Assembly (NCBI RefSeq): GCF_001557875.1
Contig: NZ_LNRF01000014.1
Coordinates: 31,844 to 95,843, forward strand
Direction: 5' to 3'
DNA: 64,000 bases
Origin: Vibrio splendidus
Lineage (GTDB): Bacteria > Pseudomonadota > Gammaproteobacteria > Enterobacterales > Vibrionaceae
Positions 43,364-51,943 of the stretch are shown piece by piece (position 1 is the first letter of the stretch; each line of letters begins with the position of its first letter). The notes beneath the pieces are model-generated. The model was given only the letters and a program-made list of their open reading frames with translations, did not search any database and was not told the origin of the DNA. The translations under genes and the position numbers were made by a program.

Positions 43364-44671
43364 ATGAGTCTATCTTTGGCGAAACAGTCTGGCCATGCTG
43401 CGATCTTGTTCGCGATATGTATTCCTGTGTTGTTTGGTGTCTTTATGTTGGGCTCTGATGGCGCACGTGCTTTACAGACAAAAGCGAGATTAGAAGAAGC
43501 AGCAGAGGCGGCAGTATTGGCGGTATCTGCAGAAGACAGTGAAAACCACTCGTTGGCTCAGTCTTATATCGATCACTACCTCTACGATATGGATACCTTG
43601 CTTGATGTTGAGGTTAATAAGCTTTCGTGCGATCAAATTGCAGATTGTACCCAGCAGGCTGAACAAGGTGGAGCTCGCTATTTTGAATACCGAGTTGCCG
43701 GTCGAACGCAGCATCAATCGTGGTTTCCGGGGCAAGGTGTGATCGTGGGATTTGGTGACACCTTTGATGTGACTGGTTCTTCAAAGGCTCGAAAGTTTCA
43801 AAGCAAGATTGTTGATATCACCTTTGTCGTCGATTTCTCTGCATCAATGAACGATGACTGGAGTGGCGGTAAAAAAAGTAAGATTGAAGACCTCAAAGAC
43901 ACGCTAGAACTGGTGACTGATGAACTAGGAAAATTTAATGCGGTGACGCCAGGTATAAAGCACCGAGTTTCTCTCACAGGGTATAACCGACGTACCGTGA
44001 ACGCTAATACTGCTGGCAAACTGGTATTTCGAGATCAACGCATCGTTACCAAAATGGGTGAGTACGACAAAGATGATGTCGTGAACTTTAACAAGACAAT
44101 TGAGCAACAATTCAAGGTGAAGGGAGCTGCCAAACGAATTCCGAACGGAGATGAAGACGCGGTATTTACCGATATTTTCTATACCGAGGATTTTGATGGG
44201 TTTATGAATAAAGTCAGAACCTTCAAGGCATCTGGTGGTACTGCTTCGCTGCAAGGAATCATTCGCGCAGGGCAAATTGTGACGTCATTGGCGAAGAACC
44301 CGAACCAACTGATTATCATCTTGTCGGATGGTGAGGATTGGAATCACTACGCGGGACAAACCAACAAGTTAGTGAACAAAGGTATGTGCACCAACATCAA
44401 GAATATGATCAATGGTGGCAAGGTTTCAGCAGATAATCTTAATGATGATATCGCTGTTGTCGATGGAGTGAGCCCAGGGAAGTTTACTAGTTGGGGCGAG
44501 GCGATGAACGCTCGTATGTCGGTGATCGGATTTGATTATGATTTACATGCCAACACAGGGCTACTTAATTGCGTAGGTAAAGACAACGTTTTTAAGGCTG
44601 AAAATAAGCAAGACATCTTGAATAAAATCTTAGCCCTAGTCACCGAAGAAGTTGGTCACTTAGCACAGTAG
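43364..44671 (+). CDS. tadG: TadG-like protein with von Willebrand factor A domain
   Basis: This 435-residue protein has an N-terminal TadE/TadG-type hydrophobic helix (HAAILFAICIPVLFGVFMLG) but lacks the +5 Glu of the pseudopilins. A von Willebrand A domain follows, with the metal-ion site DFSAS at 157-161 (DxSxS). Such domains bind protein or surface ligands in a metal-dependent way. It has a strong GGAGG ribosome site and is likely exposed on or near the pilus. The binding partner is unknown. Confidence 0.88.
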   Translation: MSLSLAKQSGHAAILFAICIPVLFGVFMLGSDGARALQTKARLEEAAEAAVLAVSAEDSENHSLAQSYIDHYLYDMDTLLDVEVNKLSCDQIADCTQQAEQGGARYFEYRVAGRTQHQSWFPGQGVIVGFGDTFDVTGSSKARKFQSKIVDITFVVDFSASMNDDWSGGKKSKIEDLKDTLELVTDELGKFNAVTPGIKHRVSLTGYNRRTVNANTAGKLVFRDQRIVTKMGEYDKDDVVNFNKTIEQQFKVKGAAKRIPNGDEDAVFTDIFYTEDFDGFMNKVRTFKASGGTASLQGIIRAGQIVTSLAKNPNQLIIILSDGEDWNHYAGQTNKLVNKGMCTNIKNMINGGKVSADNLNDDIAVVDGVSPGKFTSWGEAMNARMSVIGFDYDLHANTGLLNCVGKDNVFKAENKQDILNKILALVTEEVGHLAQ

Positions 44672-44719
44672 CCTGTGCTAATGATTCGAGACAATAGAAT
44701 GAATACCGAGAGAATGAAC

Positions 44720-45361
44720 ATGAAAAATTTTGTATTGATAGCGCTTTTAGTGGCGTTACCTTTTTCAGCTATCGCATCGCCATCTAACTTGGATACCAAC
44801 GAGTTACTTTACCAATATTGTGATACTGGCCGCTCCGAGTTTGAGCAGTCGGTTACGGTTGGGCAAGGTACTAAGGTTATGTATCATCAGGGGCCTTTCA
44901 TGCAGGTATCGGCAGCGGTCGATAATCAGGCTCTGGTTGAGTTAATTCAAGGCAAGCTTACTCAATCTGATCTCAGCAATAGCTGTACTCAGTTTCTGTT
45001 GAGCAGAGCCGTCATTGAAGATGAAAATCAAACCAGAGATCTGGTTGCCAGAGTGTTGTTTGACTTTGATAAGGATGAACTGAATAAACAGTCGCGCTAT
45101 TTGTTACTTAAGCTCGGAGCGAAGTTAGAGCAACAGGTGCCTGAATTGAGTGTCGTGGGTAACACCGACTCGAAAGGAACGGGGAAATACAATTTGAGCT
45201 TGGGTTTAAAGCGTTCAGAGTCAGTTGTTACATATCTGCGTGAGCATGGGATTCCTGTTGAACAAATTACGGTAACCTCGCAAGGTGAGAAAGCTCCGAT
45301 TCAAAGTAATGACTTGGAGACTGGCCGTCATCTGAATCGTAGAGTCGATATTCAATCTTAA
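44720..45361 (+). CDS. OmpA-like outer-membrane protein, tad operon end
   Basis: The protein is 213 residues from the ATG at 44720 (GAGAG ribosome site); upstream GTG/ATG codons in frame are less likely. A signal peptide ends at about AIAS. The C-terminal OmpA/MotB domain has LFDFDKDELNKQS, NTDSKGTGKYN and LGLKRSESVVTYL, the peptidoglycan-binding fold. It is the last plus-strand gene of the tad operon and may anchor the machine to the cell wall. No terminator is visible after it. Confidence 0.85.
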   Translation: MKNFVLIALLVALPFSAIASPSNLDTNELLYQYCDTGRSEFEQSVTVGQGTKVMYHQGPFMQVSAAVDNQALVELIQGKLTQSDLSNSCTQFLLSRAVIEDENQTRDLVARVLFDFDKDELNKQSRYLLLKLGAKLEQQVPELSVVGNTDSKGTGKYNLSLGLKRSESVVTYLREHGIPVEQITVTSQGEKAPIQSNDLETGRHLNRRVDIQS

Positions 45362-45373
45362 CCTATCTTTAAT

Positions 45374-45394
45374 TTATGGCTTATGGCTTATGGC
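45374..45394 (+). repeat. Three tandem copies of TTATGGC
   Basis: TTATGGC occurs three times in a row between the convergent ompA-like gene and the histidine kinase, ending at the kinase stop codon. The meaning is unclear; it may be a slippage tract. Confidence 0.8.
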
Positions 45395-46773
45395 TAGGGC
45401 TGCGGCAGTAAAATCTTCAGTGAGACACCCATGGATGGGTCTTCTGGTGTCTCAAACCAAATTGCCCCTTTGTAGCTGTGAATTATCTCATCACATAGTG
45501 CTAAGCCTAACCCTGTGCCTGGGTTTTGTTGGTCAGCTCTTACACCTCGTTGAAATAAGCTCTGGCTAGTATTACTGTCGATAGCTGGGCCATCATTACT
45601 GATCTCAACCATAATCTGATTATCAATATTAGTAACCTTGAACAAGATCGACTGATCAGCAAAACGGTAGGTGTTTTCTAATATGTTACCCATTATTTCC
45701 ATTAGGTCATCTTTACTTAATGGCAGGGTTTGATTATCTGGATAGTCAGAGACAAACTGGATCGACTTGTCAGTATAAATCTTGGTGAACATACCAACCA
45801 AGCTATCTAATACAGGCTTAAGTAGGGTGTCATTGGTGGTGATACCTTTCACTCCTAATGATGCTCGCTTTAGCTGACTTTGGATAAGGCTATCCATTTC
45901 GAGTAATTGTTGATTGATTTGATGGTTTTTAGTGGGTGATGAATCGTCTAGTAGTGCTTGGGATACAGTAACACGAGTCTTCAAACTATGGGCGAGATCG
46001 TTCAGTGACCGTTTATAACGTTCTTGGTTTTCTTTCTGCTGGAACAACAGTTCGTTCAATGCACTGGTCACATTGTGTAAGTCTTCTGGGTAGCTTTCTG
46101 CCAATTGATTCTGCTTCCCCTGTTTTATTTCATGCAGCTCTTTTTCTAAGCGAGCAAAGGGGGCAAAGCTGATGCGATAGAAGAGTAAAAGCAGGGCACT
46201 GATTAATGTCAGGGCTACTATCAATACACCCATCGTGGTGTATTTTAGTTGCTTCATTGGTTCCATCTTATGTTCGACTCTTTGAGTAAGGATTACCTTT
46301 CCGTCTTCTTGATCTTTAAACCCTTTCCAAAGCATTGTGTGGACGATAAACGCGGCTCCACTCGGTTTCTCTACTAGGCGAATTGTATCGATTGGAAAAT
46401 TGAGGTCAGTACACAGGTTGTCTATTTGAGGACGTGAGATACCTAACTTTGCCAGCTGTTTGGTTCTACGTTCAACGTCGATTGAAGTCCAAACTTGATG
46501 GCTGTTGTGGTCACATAAGATGACGCTGGTATTAGGTGACTCTTTGGCATAAAAGCGATTCCACTCAGTAAGTGGCGGGATCTCACCCGAGGAGAGGAGT
46601 TCGTTGACAATTGAAGGTAACTCTCGGAGCGTGTTTTTAGAATAGTCTTCAAACAGCTGGTGTTTTTGGGTGTTGTAATAGAACCAAGTGCTAGTCAGTA
46701 CCATAGTAAAAAGAATGGAAGCAGCAGTGGCAAAGATACGTCGTCTAAACTGGGTTTTATACAGTCTTTTCAT
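45394..46773 (-). CDS. Sensor histidine kinase, PhoQ-like
   Basis: The 459-residue inner-membrane kinase has membrane segments at about 12-33 and 178-199 around a 145-residue periplasmic domain with two Cys (87 and 121). The phosphorylation site is His-262 in LAHSLKTR; family members usually have Pro after KT, here Arg. The ATPase has N box IMGNILENTYRF, G1 SNDGPA and G2 GTGLGLAL. It aligns with E. coli PhoQ (LTHSLKTPL, GNVLDNACKY) but lacks its acidic patch, so the ligand may differ. One base after the regulator gene. Confidence 0.9.
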   Translation of the reverse strand: MKRLYKTQFRRRIFATAASILFTMVLTSTWFYYNTQKHQLFEDYSKNTLRELPSIVNELLSSGEIPPLTEWNRFYAKESPNTSVILCDHNSHQVWTSIDVERRTKQLAKLGISRPQIDNLCTDLNFPIDTIRLVEKPSGAAFIVHTMLWKGFKDQEDGKVILTQRVEHKMEPMKQLKYTTMGVLIVALTLISALLLLFYRISFAPFARLEKELHEIKQGKQNQLAESYPEDLHNVTSALNELLFQQKENQERYKRSLNDLAHSLKTRVTVSQALLDDSSPTKNHQINQQLLEMDSLIQSQLKRASLGVKGITTNDTLLKPVLDSLVGMFTKIYTDKSIQFVSDYPDNQTLPLSKDDLMEIMGNILENTYRFADQSILFKVTNIDNQIMVEISNDGPAIDSNTSQSLFQRGVRADQQNPGTGLGLALCDEIIHSYKGAIWFETPEDPSMGVSLKILLPQP

Positions 46774-46774
46774 A

Positions 46775-47455
46775 TCATTTCGCTTCTATTTCGAATCGAT
46801 AACCTTGTCCTCGTACTGTGCTGATCAGCTTATCTTCGGTATGTTGAGCGAGCTTTTTACGCAGTCGTGAAACGATCACTTCAATGTTATTAAGCTGAAT
46901 GCCTTCTCCTTGGTCGTACAGCGAGTCCAAGATTTGTTGCTTGGAGACAATCTTCAAACTATGACGAATTAGATACTCGAAGATTTGGTATTCGAGTGCT
47001 GTGAGGTCGAGCAGCATTTCATTGTAGGTAATGCTTTTGGCTTGAGTATCAAGAGTCAGTGATTGCGCCTTGATTTGAGAGGCTGCAAATCCTTGATTTC
47101 GACGTACAAGTGCTTCAAGTCTGGCGAGCAGTTCTTCAAATTGAAATGGCTTGGTTAGGTAATCGTCGGCGCCGCAGTTGAGCCCTTCAACTTTATCCTG
47201 CCAGTCACCGCGAGCGGTTAGAATCAAAATCGGGACGTTAATCTCTTTGCGGCGTATTTGTTTGATCAGTGTAAAGCCATCGAAATCAGGCAGACCAAGG
47301 TCGATGATCATGACATCGGTATTTGGTTGTTTTTGAATGGTTTGTAGACAGGCCGATGCTGTTTTCTCTGCGTAAACGGTATGGCCAAGATCACCAAGTT
47401 GAGAAGAGAGGTGATGATTTAATATCTCATTATCTTCAACCAAAACAACCAGCAT
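46775..47455 (-). CDS. OmpR-family response regulator, PhoP-like
   Basis: The 226-residue regulator has a receiver with acidic residues Glu-7/Asp-8, phospho-acceptor Asp-52 in IIDLGLPD, Thr-80 and Lys-102 (TKPF), and a winged-helix C-terminal domain ending ISTVRGQGYRFE. It closely follows the PhoP pattern (TARxxWQDKVE, GADDY, YDQGEGIQLNNIEVIVSRLRKKL). It likely forms an operon with the PhoQ-like kinase. Targets may include the neighbouring tad operon; that is inference. Confidence 0.92.
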   Translation of the reverse strand: MLVVLVEDNEILNHHLSSQLGDLGHTVYAEKTASACLQTIQKQPNTDVMIIDLGLPDFDGFTLIKQIRRKEINVPILILTARGDWQDKVEGLNCGADDYLTKPFQFEELLARLEALVRRNQGFAASQIKAQSLTLDTQAKSITYNEMLLDLTALEYQIFEYLIRHSLKIVSKQQILDSLYDQGEGIQLNNIEVIVSRLRKKLAQHTEDKLISTVRGQGYRFEIEAK

Positions 47456-47510
47456 TTAATTTCCCTATATACAATAAGATTCAACTACATAGAGCTTACA
47501 CTAGCTTAGG

Positions 47511-47540
47511 ATAAAAAAAAGGAGAAGCCTAAGCTTCTCC
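47511..47540 (-). terminator. Amylase gene terminator
   Basis: GGAGAAGC / GCTTCTCC (47521-47528 with 47533-47540), loop CTAA, followed by eight T on the minus strand. It insulates the amylase from the response-regulator gene. Confidence 0.92.
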
Positions 47541-47572
47541 TTGAGTTTCTGCTGTTTTATGTCACTCGGCGT

Positions 47573-49660
47573 TTACTTAGAACCGGTATAAACAACCAAC
47601 ACCTTGTCATCTTGGTATTGGCGTTCGAAGGCGTAATAACCCTTGCTGTTACGGATGATGTGCTTACCTTGCGCGACAGCTGGGTGGCGTTGGCGGAATT
47701 GGCCAAGCGCTTGCCAATGTTCTAGCAACTCTGCACGTTCGCCGGAGATTTGATCCCAAGGCATGTCTGAACGGGTGCCTTGCATTGGATCGGAACCTGT
47801 TGGGCCAAAGTCACGGGCTATTTCATCACCGTAATAGATCTGTACCGCGCCCGGAGCAAGCATCAGTGCATTCGCGGCTTTGGTCTGCTTGGCAAAGTCG
47901 CTGCCGTGCTGTGTCCAGAATAGTGAGGTGTCGTGAGACGAGAGATAACTCAACACATTGAACTCGCTGTCACTGTTGATCTTGTCTGCGTAGCGAAGGT
48001 AATCAGCATCAAGATCGGATAGACACTTCAGCGCCTTAGGGGCGATGTCGCTCTGGAATTCAAAGTTGATGATCGAATCAAAGCCGTTAGCAAAGTAATC
48101 TGATTTGACTACGCTGTGTGCCCACACTTCGCCAGTCATCCAGAAAGGTAAATCATCTAAGGCTTTGTCTGGGTTGTTCTGTTTCCACTCAGCTAGTGCT
48201 TGGTTAGTGCTCTCTTTAAGCTCTGCCCAGGCGTCCAGTTCAACGTGCTTGGCAGTATCGACCCTAAATCCATCAACACCATATTCGCGCACCCAGTCAG
48301 ACAACCAAGTGATCAGATGTTCACGAGGTGTTTTGAGTTCATCAGTCGCGCTGGTGGGTTTATTGCGATAGAAGTTAGGCAGCCCGGTTGTCTCTGTCGA
48401 TTCTGTTTTGAAATCGGGCAGGTGCGCCAAAGACATGGTGAGGTTGTTGTAACCTGGAGAGTCATAAGCGCCAATATCGCTGCGCAGCCAAGCTTTGCCC
48501 CACCACTTTTCCCACGCTTCTTTGTCGCTGTAAGATATGTAGTTGTTGAAGTAGTGCCAGTTCTGGCCAGCTTCTGGTTGCCAGTCCGTCCAGTTTTCGC
48601 CAAGCGTTTGTTTGGCTTCTTCATCAGTTAGGTTGAGTTTGCCAAAGTCGAACTCTTGCATGTCGGCAAGCGTCGCGTATCCCGTGTGGTTCATTACCAC
48701 GTCCCAAACAACACGAATGCCTTTGCTGTGCGCGGTATCGATGAAGGTTTTCAGCTCGTCTTCGGTACCCATGTTGTCATCAAGCTTGGTCCAATCTTGG
48801 TGGTAGTAACCATGGTAGCCATAGTGTTTGAAATCACCGCGATCACCGCCGCCAACCCAGCCGTGAATTTGCTCTAACGGAGACGTTATCCAGATAGCAT
48901 TAGCACCGAGTGACTCTATGTAATCGAGCTTTTCGGTTAAGCCGGCCAAGTCACCACCGTGAAAGGTGCCGATTTCGTCTTGTCCATCTTGGCTGCGACC
49001 ATAGCTGTTGTCGTTGTCAGGGTTGCCATTGTGGAAACGGTCAGTCATTACGAAGTAAACCGTGGCGTTATCCCAACTAAAGTCAGCTTTGGTTTTAGGT
49101 TCTACTTTCTCAAGCAGCAGAACACCTTGGCTGTTTTCTGCAGGCTGCATGGTGACGCTGCCATTTGTTACTGTGACTTGTTTGCCTGAAAGAGCGTCTC
49201 TTACCACGGTGCCATCATCAAAGGTTTGAGTAACATCGATGGTGGTTGGCTCGTCACTAGGAACCGGACAGGCGAAGCTTTGAACTTGTTGTTGCTTCGG
49301 CTTTATCTGAACCGTGAGTTCATTGGTCTGTGGATTGAGCGTGAATTGATAAGTGTTAGCGCGAAAGACTTTAATGGCGATCTCAGATTTCTCGGCACAG
49401 TCGTCGAGGCGAAGGGGTTTATTGAACTTGATGCGACTCTCTTCGGCCAGCGCATAGTTAGTGCCACAGGTATTTTGCGTATCGCTGATAGAGAAGGTAT
49501 AGCTACCTTTCGCGAGTTCCTGTTCTGCAATCACGGTGCCTTTACCGGATGATTCGAATACGACAGTGTCGTTATCAATCGTCAGCAATAGGTTGTTGTC
49601 ACTGGTTTGGCTGCATGCGCTGAGTGCGAGCATTGAAAGCGCGAGTACTGTTTTTTTCAT
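47573..49660 (-). CDS. Alpha-amylase lipoprotein, GH13 family (MalS-like)
   Basis: The protein has 695 residues from the ATG at 49660, which has an AAGGGA ribosome site. A lipoprotein signal MKKTVLALSMLALSAC puts Cys-16 at the membrane. The GH13 barrel motifs are DVVMNHTG (region I), GFRVDTAKHV with the nucleophile Asp (II), GEVWAH with the acid/base Glu (III) and LSSHDTSLFW (IV). An N-terminal beta-rich part (about 20-200) precedes the barrel. It likely degrades maltodextrin or starch in the periplasm or at the outer membrane. Confidence 0.92.
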   Translation of the reverse strand: MKKTVLALSMLALSACSQTSDNNLLLTIDNDTVVFESSGKGTVIAEQELAKGSYTFSISDTQNTCGTNYALAEESRIKFNKPLRLDDCAEKSEIAIKVFRANTYQFTLNPQTNELTVQIKPKQQQVQSFACPVPSDEPTTIDVTQTFDDGTVVRDALSGKQVTVTNGSVTMQPAENSQGVLLLEKVEPKTKADFSWDNATVYFVMTDRFHNGNPDNDNSYGRSQDGQDEIGTFHGGDLAGLTEKLDYIESLGANAIWITSPLEQIHGWVGGGDRGDFKHYGYHGYYHQDWTKLDDNMGTEDELKTFIDTAHSKGIRVVWDVVMNHTGYATLADMQEFDFGKLNLTDEEAKQTLGENWTDWQPEAGQNWHYFNNYISYSDKEAWEKWWGKAWLRSDIGAYDSPGYNNLTMSLAHLPDFKTESTETTGLPNFYRNKPTSATDELKTPREHLITWLSDWVREYGVDGFRVDTAKHVELDAWAELKESTNQALAEWKQNNPDKALDDLPFWMTGEVWAHSVVKSDYFANGFDSIINFEFQSDIAPKALKCLSDLDADYLRYADKINSDSEFNVLSYLSSHDTSLFWTQHGSDFAKQTKAANALMLAPGAVQIYYGDEIARDFGPTGSDPMQGTRSDMPWDQISGERAELLEHWQALGQFRQRHPAVAQGKHIIRNSKGYYAFERQYQDDKVLVVYTGSK

Positions 49661-49777
49661 TGTTCCCTTCCCCTGAATAAACAGGTCAGTTATAGCAAAC
49701 AATGCCCTCTACAGTCTGAGTGCTATTTCATTCAGTTAATCAATAATACCTCTACAAATAAATGCTTGGTTCACAAA

Positions 49778-49806
49778 AACAAAAAGGGAAGCTTTCGCTT
49801 CCCTTT
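49778..49806 (-). terminator. glyS terminator
   Basis: AAAGGGAAGC / GCTTCCCTTT (49783-49792 with 49797-49806), loop TTTC, T run on the minus strand after glyS. Confidence 0.9.
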
Positions 49807-49828
49807 GGGTGTTTACCGTTAATTACTC

Positions 49829-49858
49829 AGAGTATGACTTAGAGTATGACTTAGAGTA
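49829..49858. repeat. 12-base tandem repeat
   Basis: AGAGTATGACTT is repeated twice (49829-49840 and 49841-49852) followed by a partial AGAGTA copy, just before glyS on its 3' side. Low complexity; no function seen. Confidence 0.8.
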
Positions 49859-49874
49859 ACTGTCTCACTCGTAC

Positions 49875-51941
49875 TTATTTTTGCAGAAGAGAGATGTCAG
49901 CAATCTGTAGGAACAGGTTACGTAGGTTGTTTAGCAGTGTTAGACGGTTCTTTTTAAGCGCTTCGTCATCAGCCATAACCATTACGTTATCGAAGAATGC
50001 ATCAACAGGCTCGCGTAGACCCGCTAGCTTGCTTAGGGCTTCTTGGTAGTTTCCTGTTGCGAATGCTGGTTCTAGCGCTTCTGTCATTACTTCAACATTT
50101 TCAGCCAGTGCTTTCTCTGCGTCTTCTTGTAGAAGCGTTAGATCGATTTCAGCTGCTAGCTCACCATCGAATTTCGCAAGGATGTTACCTACACGTTTGT
50201 TAGCTGCTGCTAGTGCTTCTGCTGCTTCCAGTTCACGGAAGTGAGAAACCGCTTTAACACGTTGGTCAAAGTCAGCTGGCTTAGTTGGACGATTCGCTAG
50301 TACGGCTTGGATGATATCAACGCTGAAACCAGCATCTTGGTACCATGCGCGGAAACGACCTAGCATGAAGTCGATAACATCAGACTCTACGTTGTCGTTG
50401 GTTAGCTTGTCGCCAAGTAGCTCTTTCGCTTTACCGATCAGATCAGTTAGGTCTAGGTTGTAGCCGTTTTCTACGATGATGCGTAGTACACCTAGTGATG
50501 CACGACGTAGTGCAAATGGATCAGAACCTTTTGGTGCTTGGCCAATACCGAAGATACCTACGATAGTGTCTAGCTTGTCTGCCATTGCAACTGCAGAAGA
50601 GATACCTGTGCTTGGTAGGTCGTCACCAGCGAAACGAGGCATGTATTGCTCGTAAAGAGCTAGTGCAACTTGCTCATCTTCACCATCGTGAGTTGCGTAG
50701 TGCATGCCCATTACACCTTGAGTATCCGTAAATTCGAATACCATAGAGGTCATTAGGTCACACTTAGCCAGTAGGCCAGCACGCTTAGACTTTTCAACGT
50801 CAGCATCGATTTGCTCAGCGATGTAGCCAGCAAGTTCTGTGATGCGGTCTGTTTTGTCTTTGATAGTACCCAATTGCTTCTGGAAGATAGCTTGGTCTAG
50901 CTCAGCAAGACGATCGATCAGCGGACGCTTACGGTCAGTGTTGAAGAAGAACTCAGCATCAGCAAGACGCGGACGTACCACTTTCTCGTTACCTTCGATA
51001 ACGTGGCGAGGCTCTTTAGACTCGATGTTTGATACGAAGATGAAGTTAGGAAGTAGCTTCTTGTTTTCGTCGTAAACAGGGAAGTACTTTTGGTCACCCT
51101 TCATGGTGTAAACCAAAGCTTCAGAAGGGACTTTTAGGAACTCTTCTTCGAACTTCGCTGTAAGTACTACTGGCCATTCAACCAGAGACGTTACTTCTTC
51201 AACAAGGTCATCTTCTAGGTCAGCTGTACCGCCAACCGCAGCTGCCGCTTTTTGCGAATCAGCAAGGATGATCGCTTTACGAGCTTCGTAATCTGCCATT
51301 ACTTTACCGCGCTCTTCTAGGATCGCAGGGTATTGGTCAGCAGAGTCGATTGTGAACTCTTGTTCGCCCATGAAACGGTGGCCACGGATAGTACGAGCAG
51401 ATGCTACGCCTAGGATTTCGCCTTCAACAAGCTCATCACCTAGTAGTACTGTCAGTGTTTTCACTGGACGGATAAATTGAATGTCTGAGTTACCCCAGCG
51501 CATTGCTTTAGGAATTGGTAGGCCAGCCAGTGCTTTCGCAGCGATGTCCATCACCAATTCTTGAACTGGTTTGCCAGCTACTTCTTGTTTGAAAAGAAGC
51601 CACTCGCCTTTGTCTGTTTTCAGACGGTCAGCTTGCTCAACAGTAATACCGTTACCACGAGCCCAACCTTGTGCCGCTTTCGTCGCGTTGCCTTCAGCAT
51701 CGAATGCCACAGAAACAGCAGGGCCACGTTTCTCAACCACTTTGTCTGCTTGGCCTTCAGCCAGTGCAGTTACTTTAAGTGCTAGACGACGAGGTGCTGC
51801 GTACCACTTGATGCCTTCGTGAGAAAGCTCTGCCGTTTTAAGGCCCGCTTCAAAGTTAGAAGCAAATGCTTCTGCTAGAGAACGAAGTGCTGTTGGTGGA
51901 AGCTCTTCCGTACCTAGTTCAATTAGAAAATTCTTCGCCAT
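49875..51941 (-). CDS. glyS: Glycyl-tRNA synthetase beta subunit
   Basis: GlyS (688 residues) is the tRNA-binding beta chain of the alpha2beta2 glycyl-tRNA synthetase. The start MAKNFLIELGTEELPPTALR and the RGPAV and IRPVKTLTVLLGDE segments are conserved; an HD-like region and a C-terminal anticodon-binding domain follow (HFRELEAAEALAAANKRVGN). It lies two bases after glyQ. Confidence 0.97.
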   Translation of the reverse strand: MAKNFLIELGTEELPPTALRSLAEAFASNFEAGLKTAELSHEGIKWYAAPRRLALKVTALAEGQADKVVEKRGPAVSVAFDAEGNATKAAQGWARGNGITVEQADRLKTDKGEWLLFKQEVAGKPVQELVMDIAAKALAGLPIPKAMRWGNSDIQFIRPVKTLTVLLGDELVEGEILGVASARTIRGHRFMGEQEFTIDSADQYPAILEERGKVMADYEARKAIILADSQKAAAAVGGTADLEDDLVEEVTSLVEWPVVLTAKFEEEFLKVPSEALVYTMKGDQKYFPVYDENKKLLPNFIFVSNIESKEPRHVIEGNEKVVRPRLADAEFFFNTDRKRPLIDRLAELDQAIFQKQLGTIKDKTDRITELAGYIAEQIDADVEKSKRAGLLAKCDLMTSMVFEFTDTQGVMGMHYATHDGEDEQVALALYEQYMPRFAGDDLPSTGISSAVAMADKLDTIVGIFGIGQAPKGSDPFALRRASLGVLRIIVENGYNLDLTDLIGKAKELLGDKLTNDNVESDVIDFMLGRFRAWYQDAGFSVDIIQAVLANRPTKPADFDQRVKAVSHFRELEAAEALAAANKRVGNILAKFDGELAAEIDLTLLQEDAEKALAENVEVMTEALEPAFATGNYQEALSKLAGLREPVDAFFDNVMVMADDEALKKNRLTLLNNLRNLFLQIADISLLQK

Positions 51942-51943
51942 GA

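Noticed and set aside
48200..48631. 143-codon plus-strand frame inside the amylase gene
   Set aside because: Antisense to a well-supported GH13 gene; a coding shadow.
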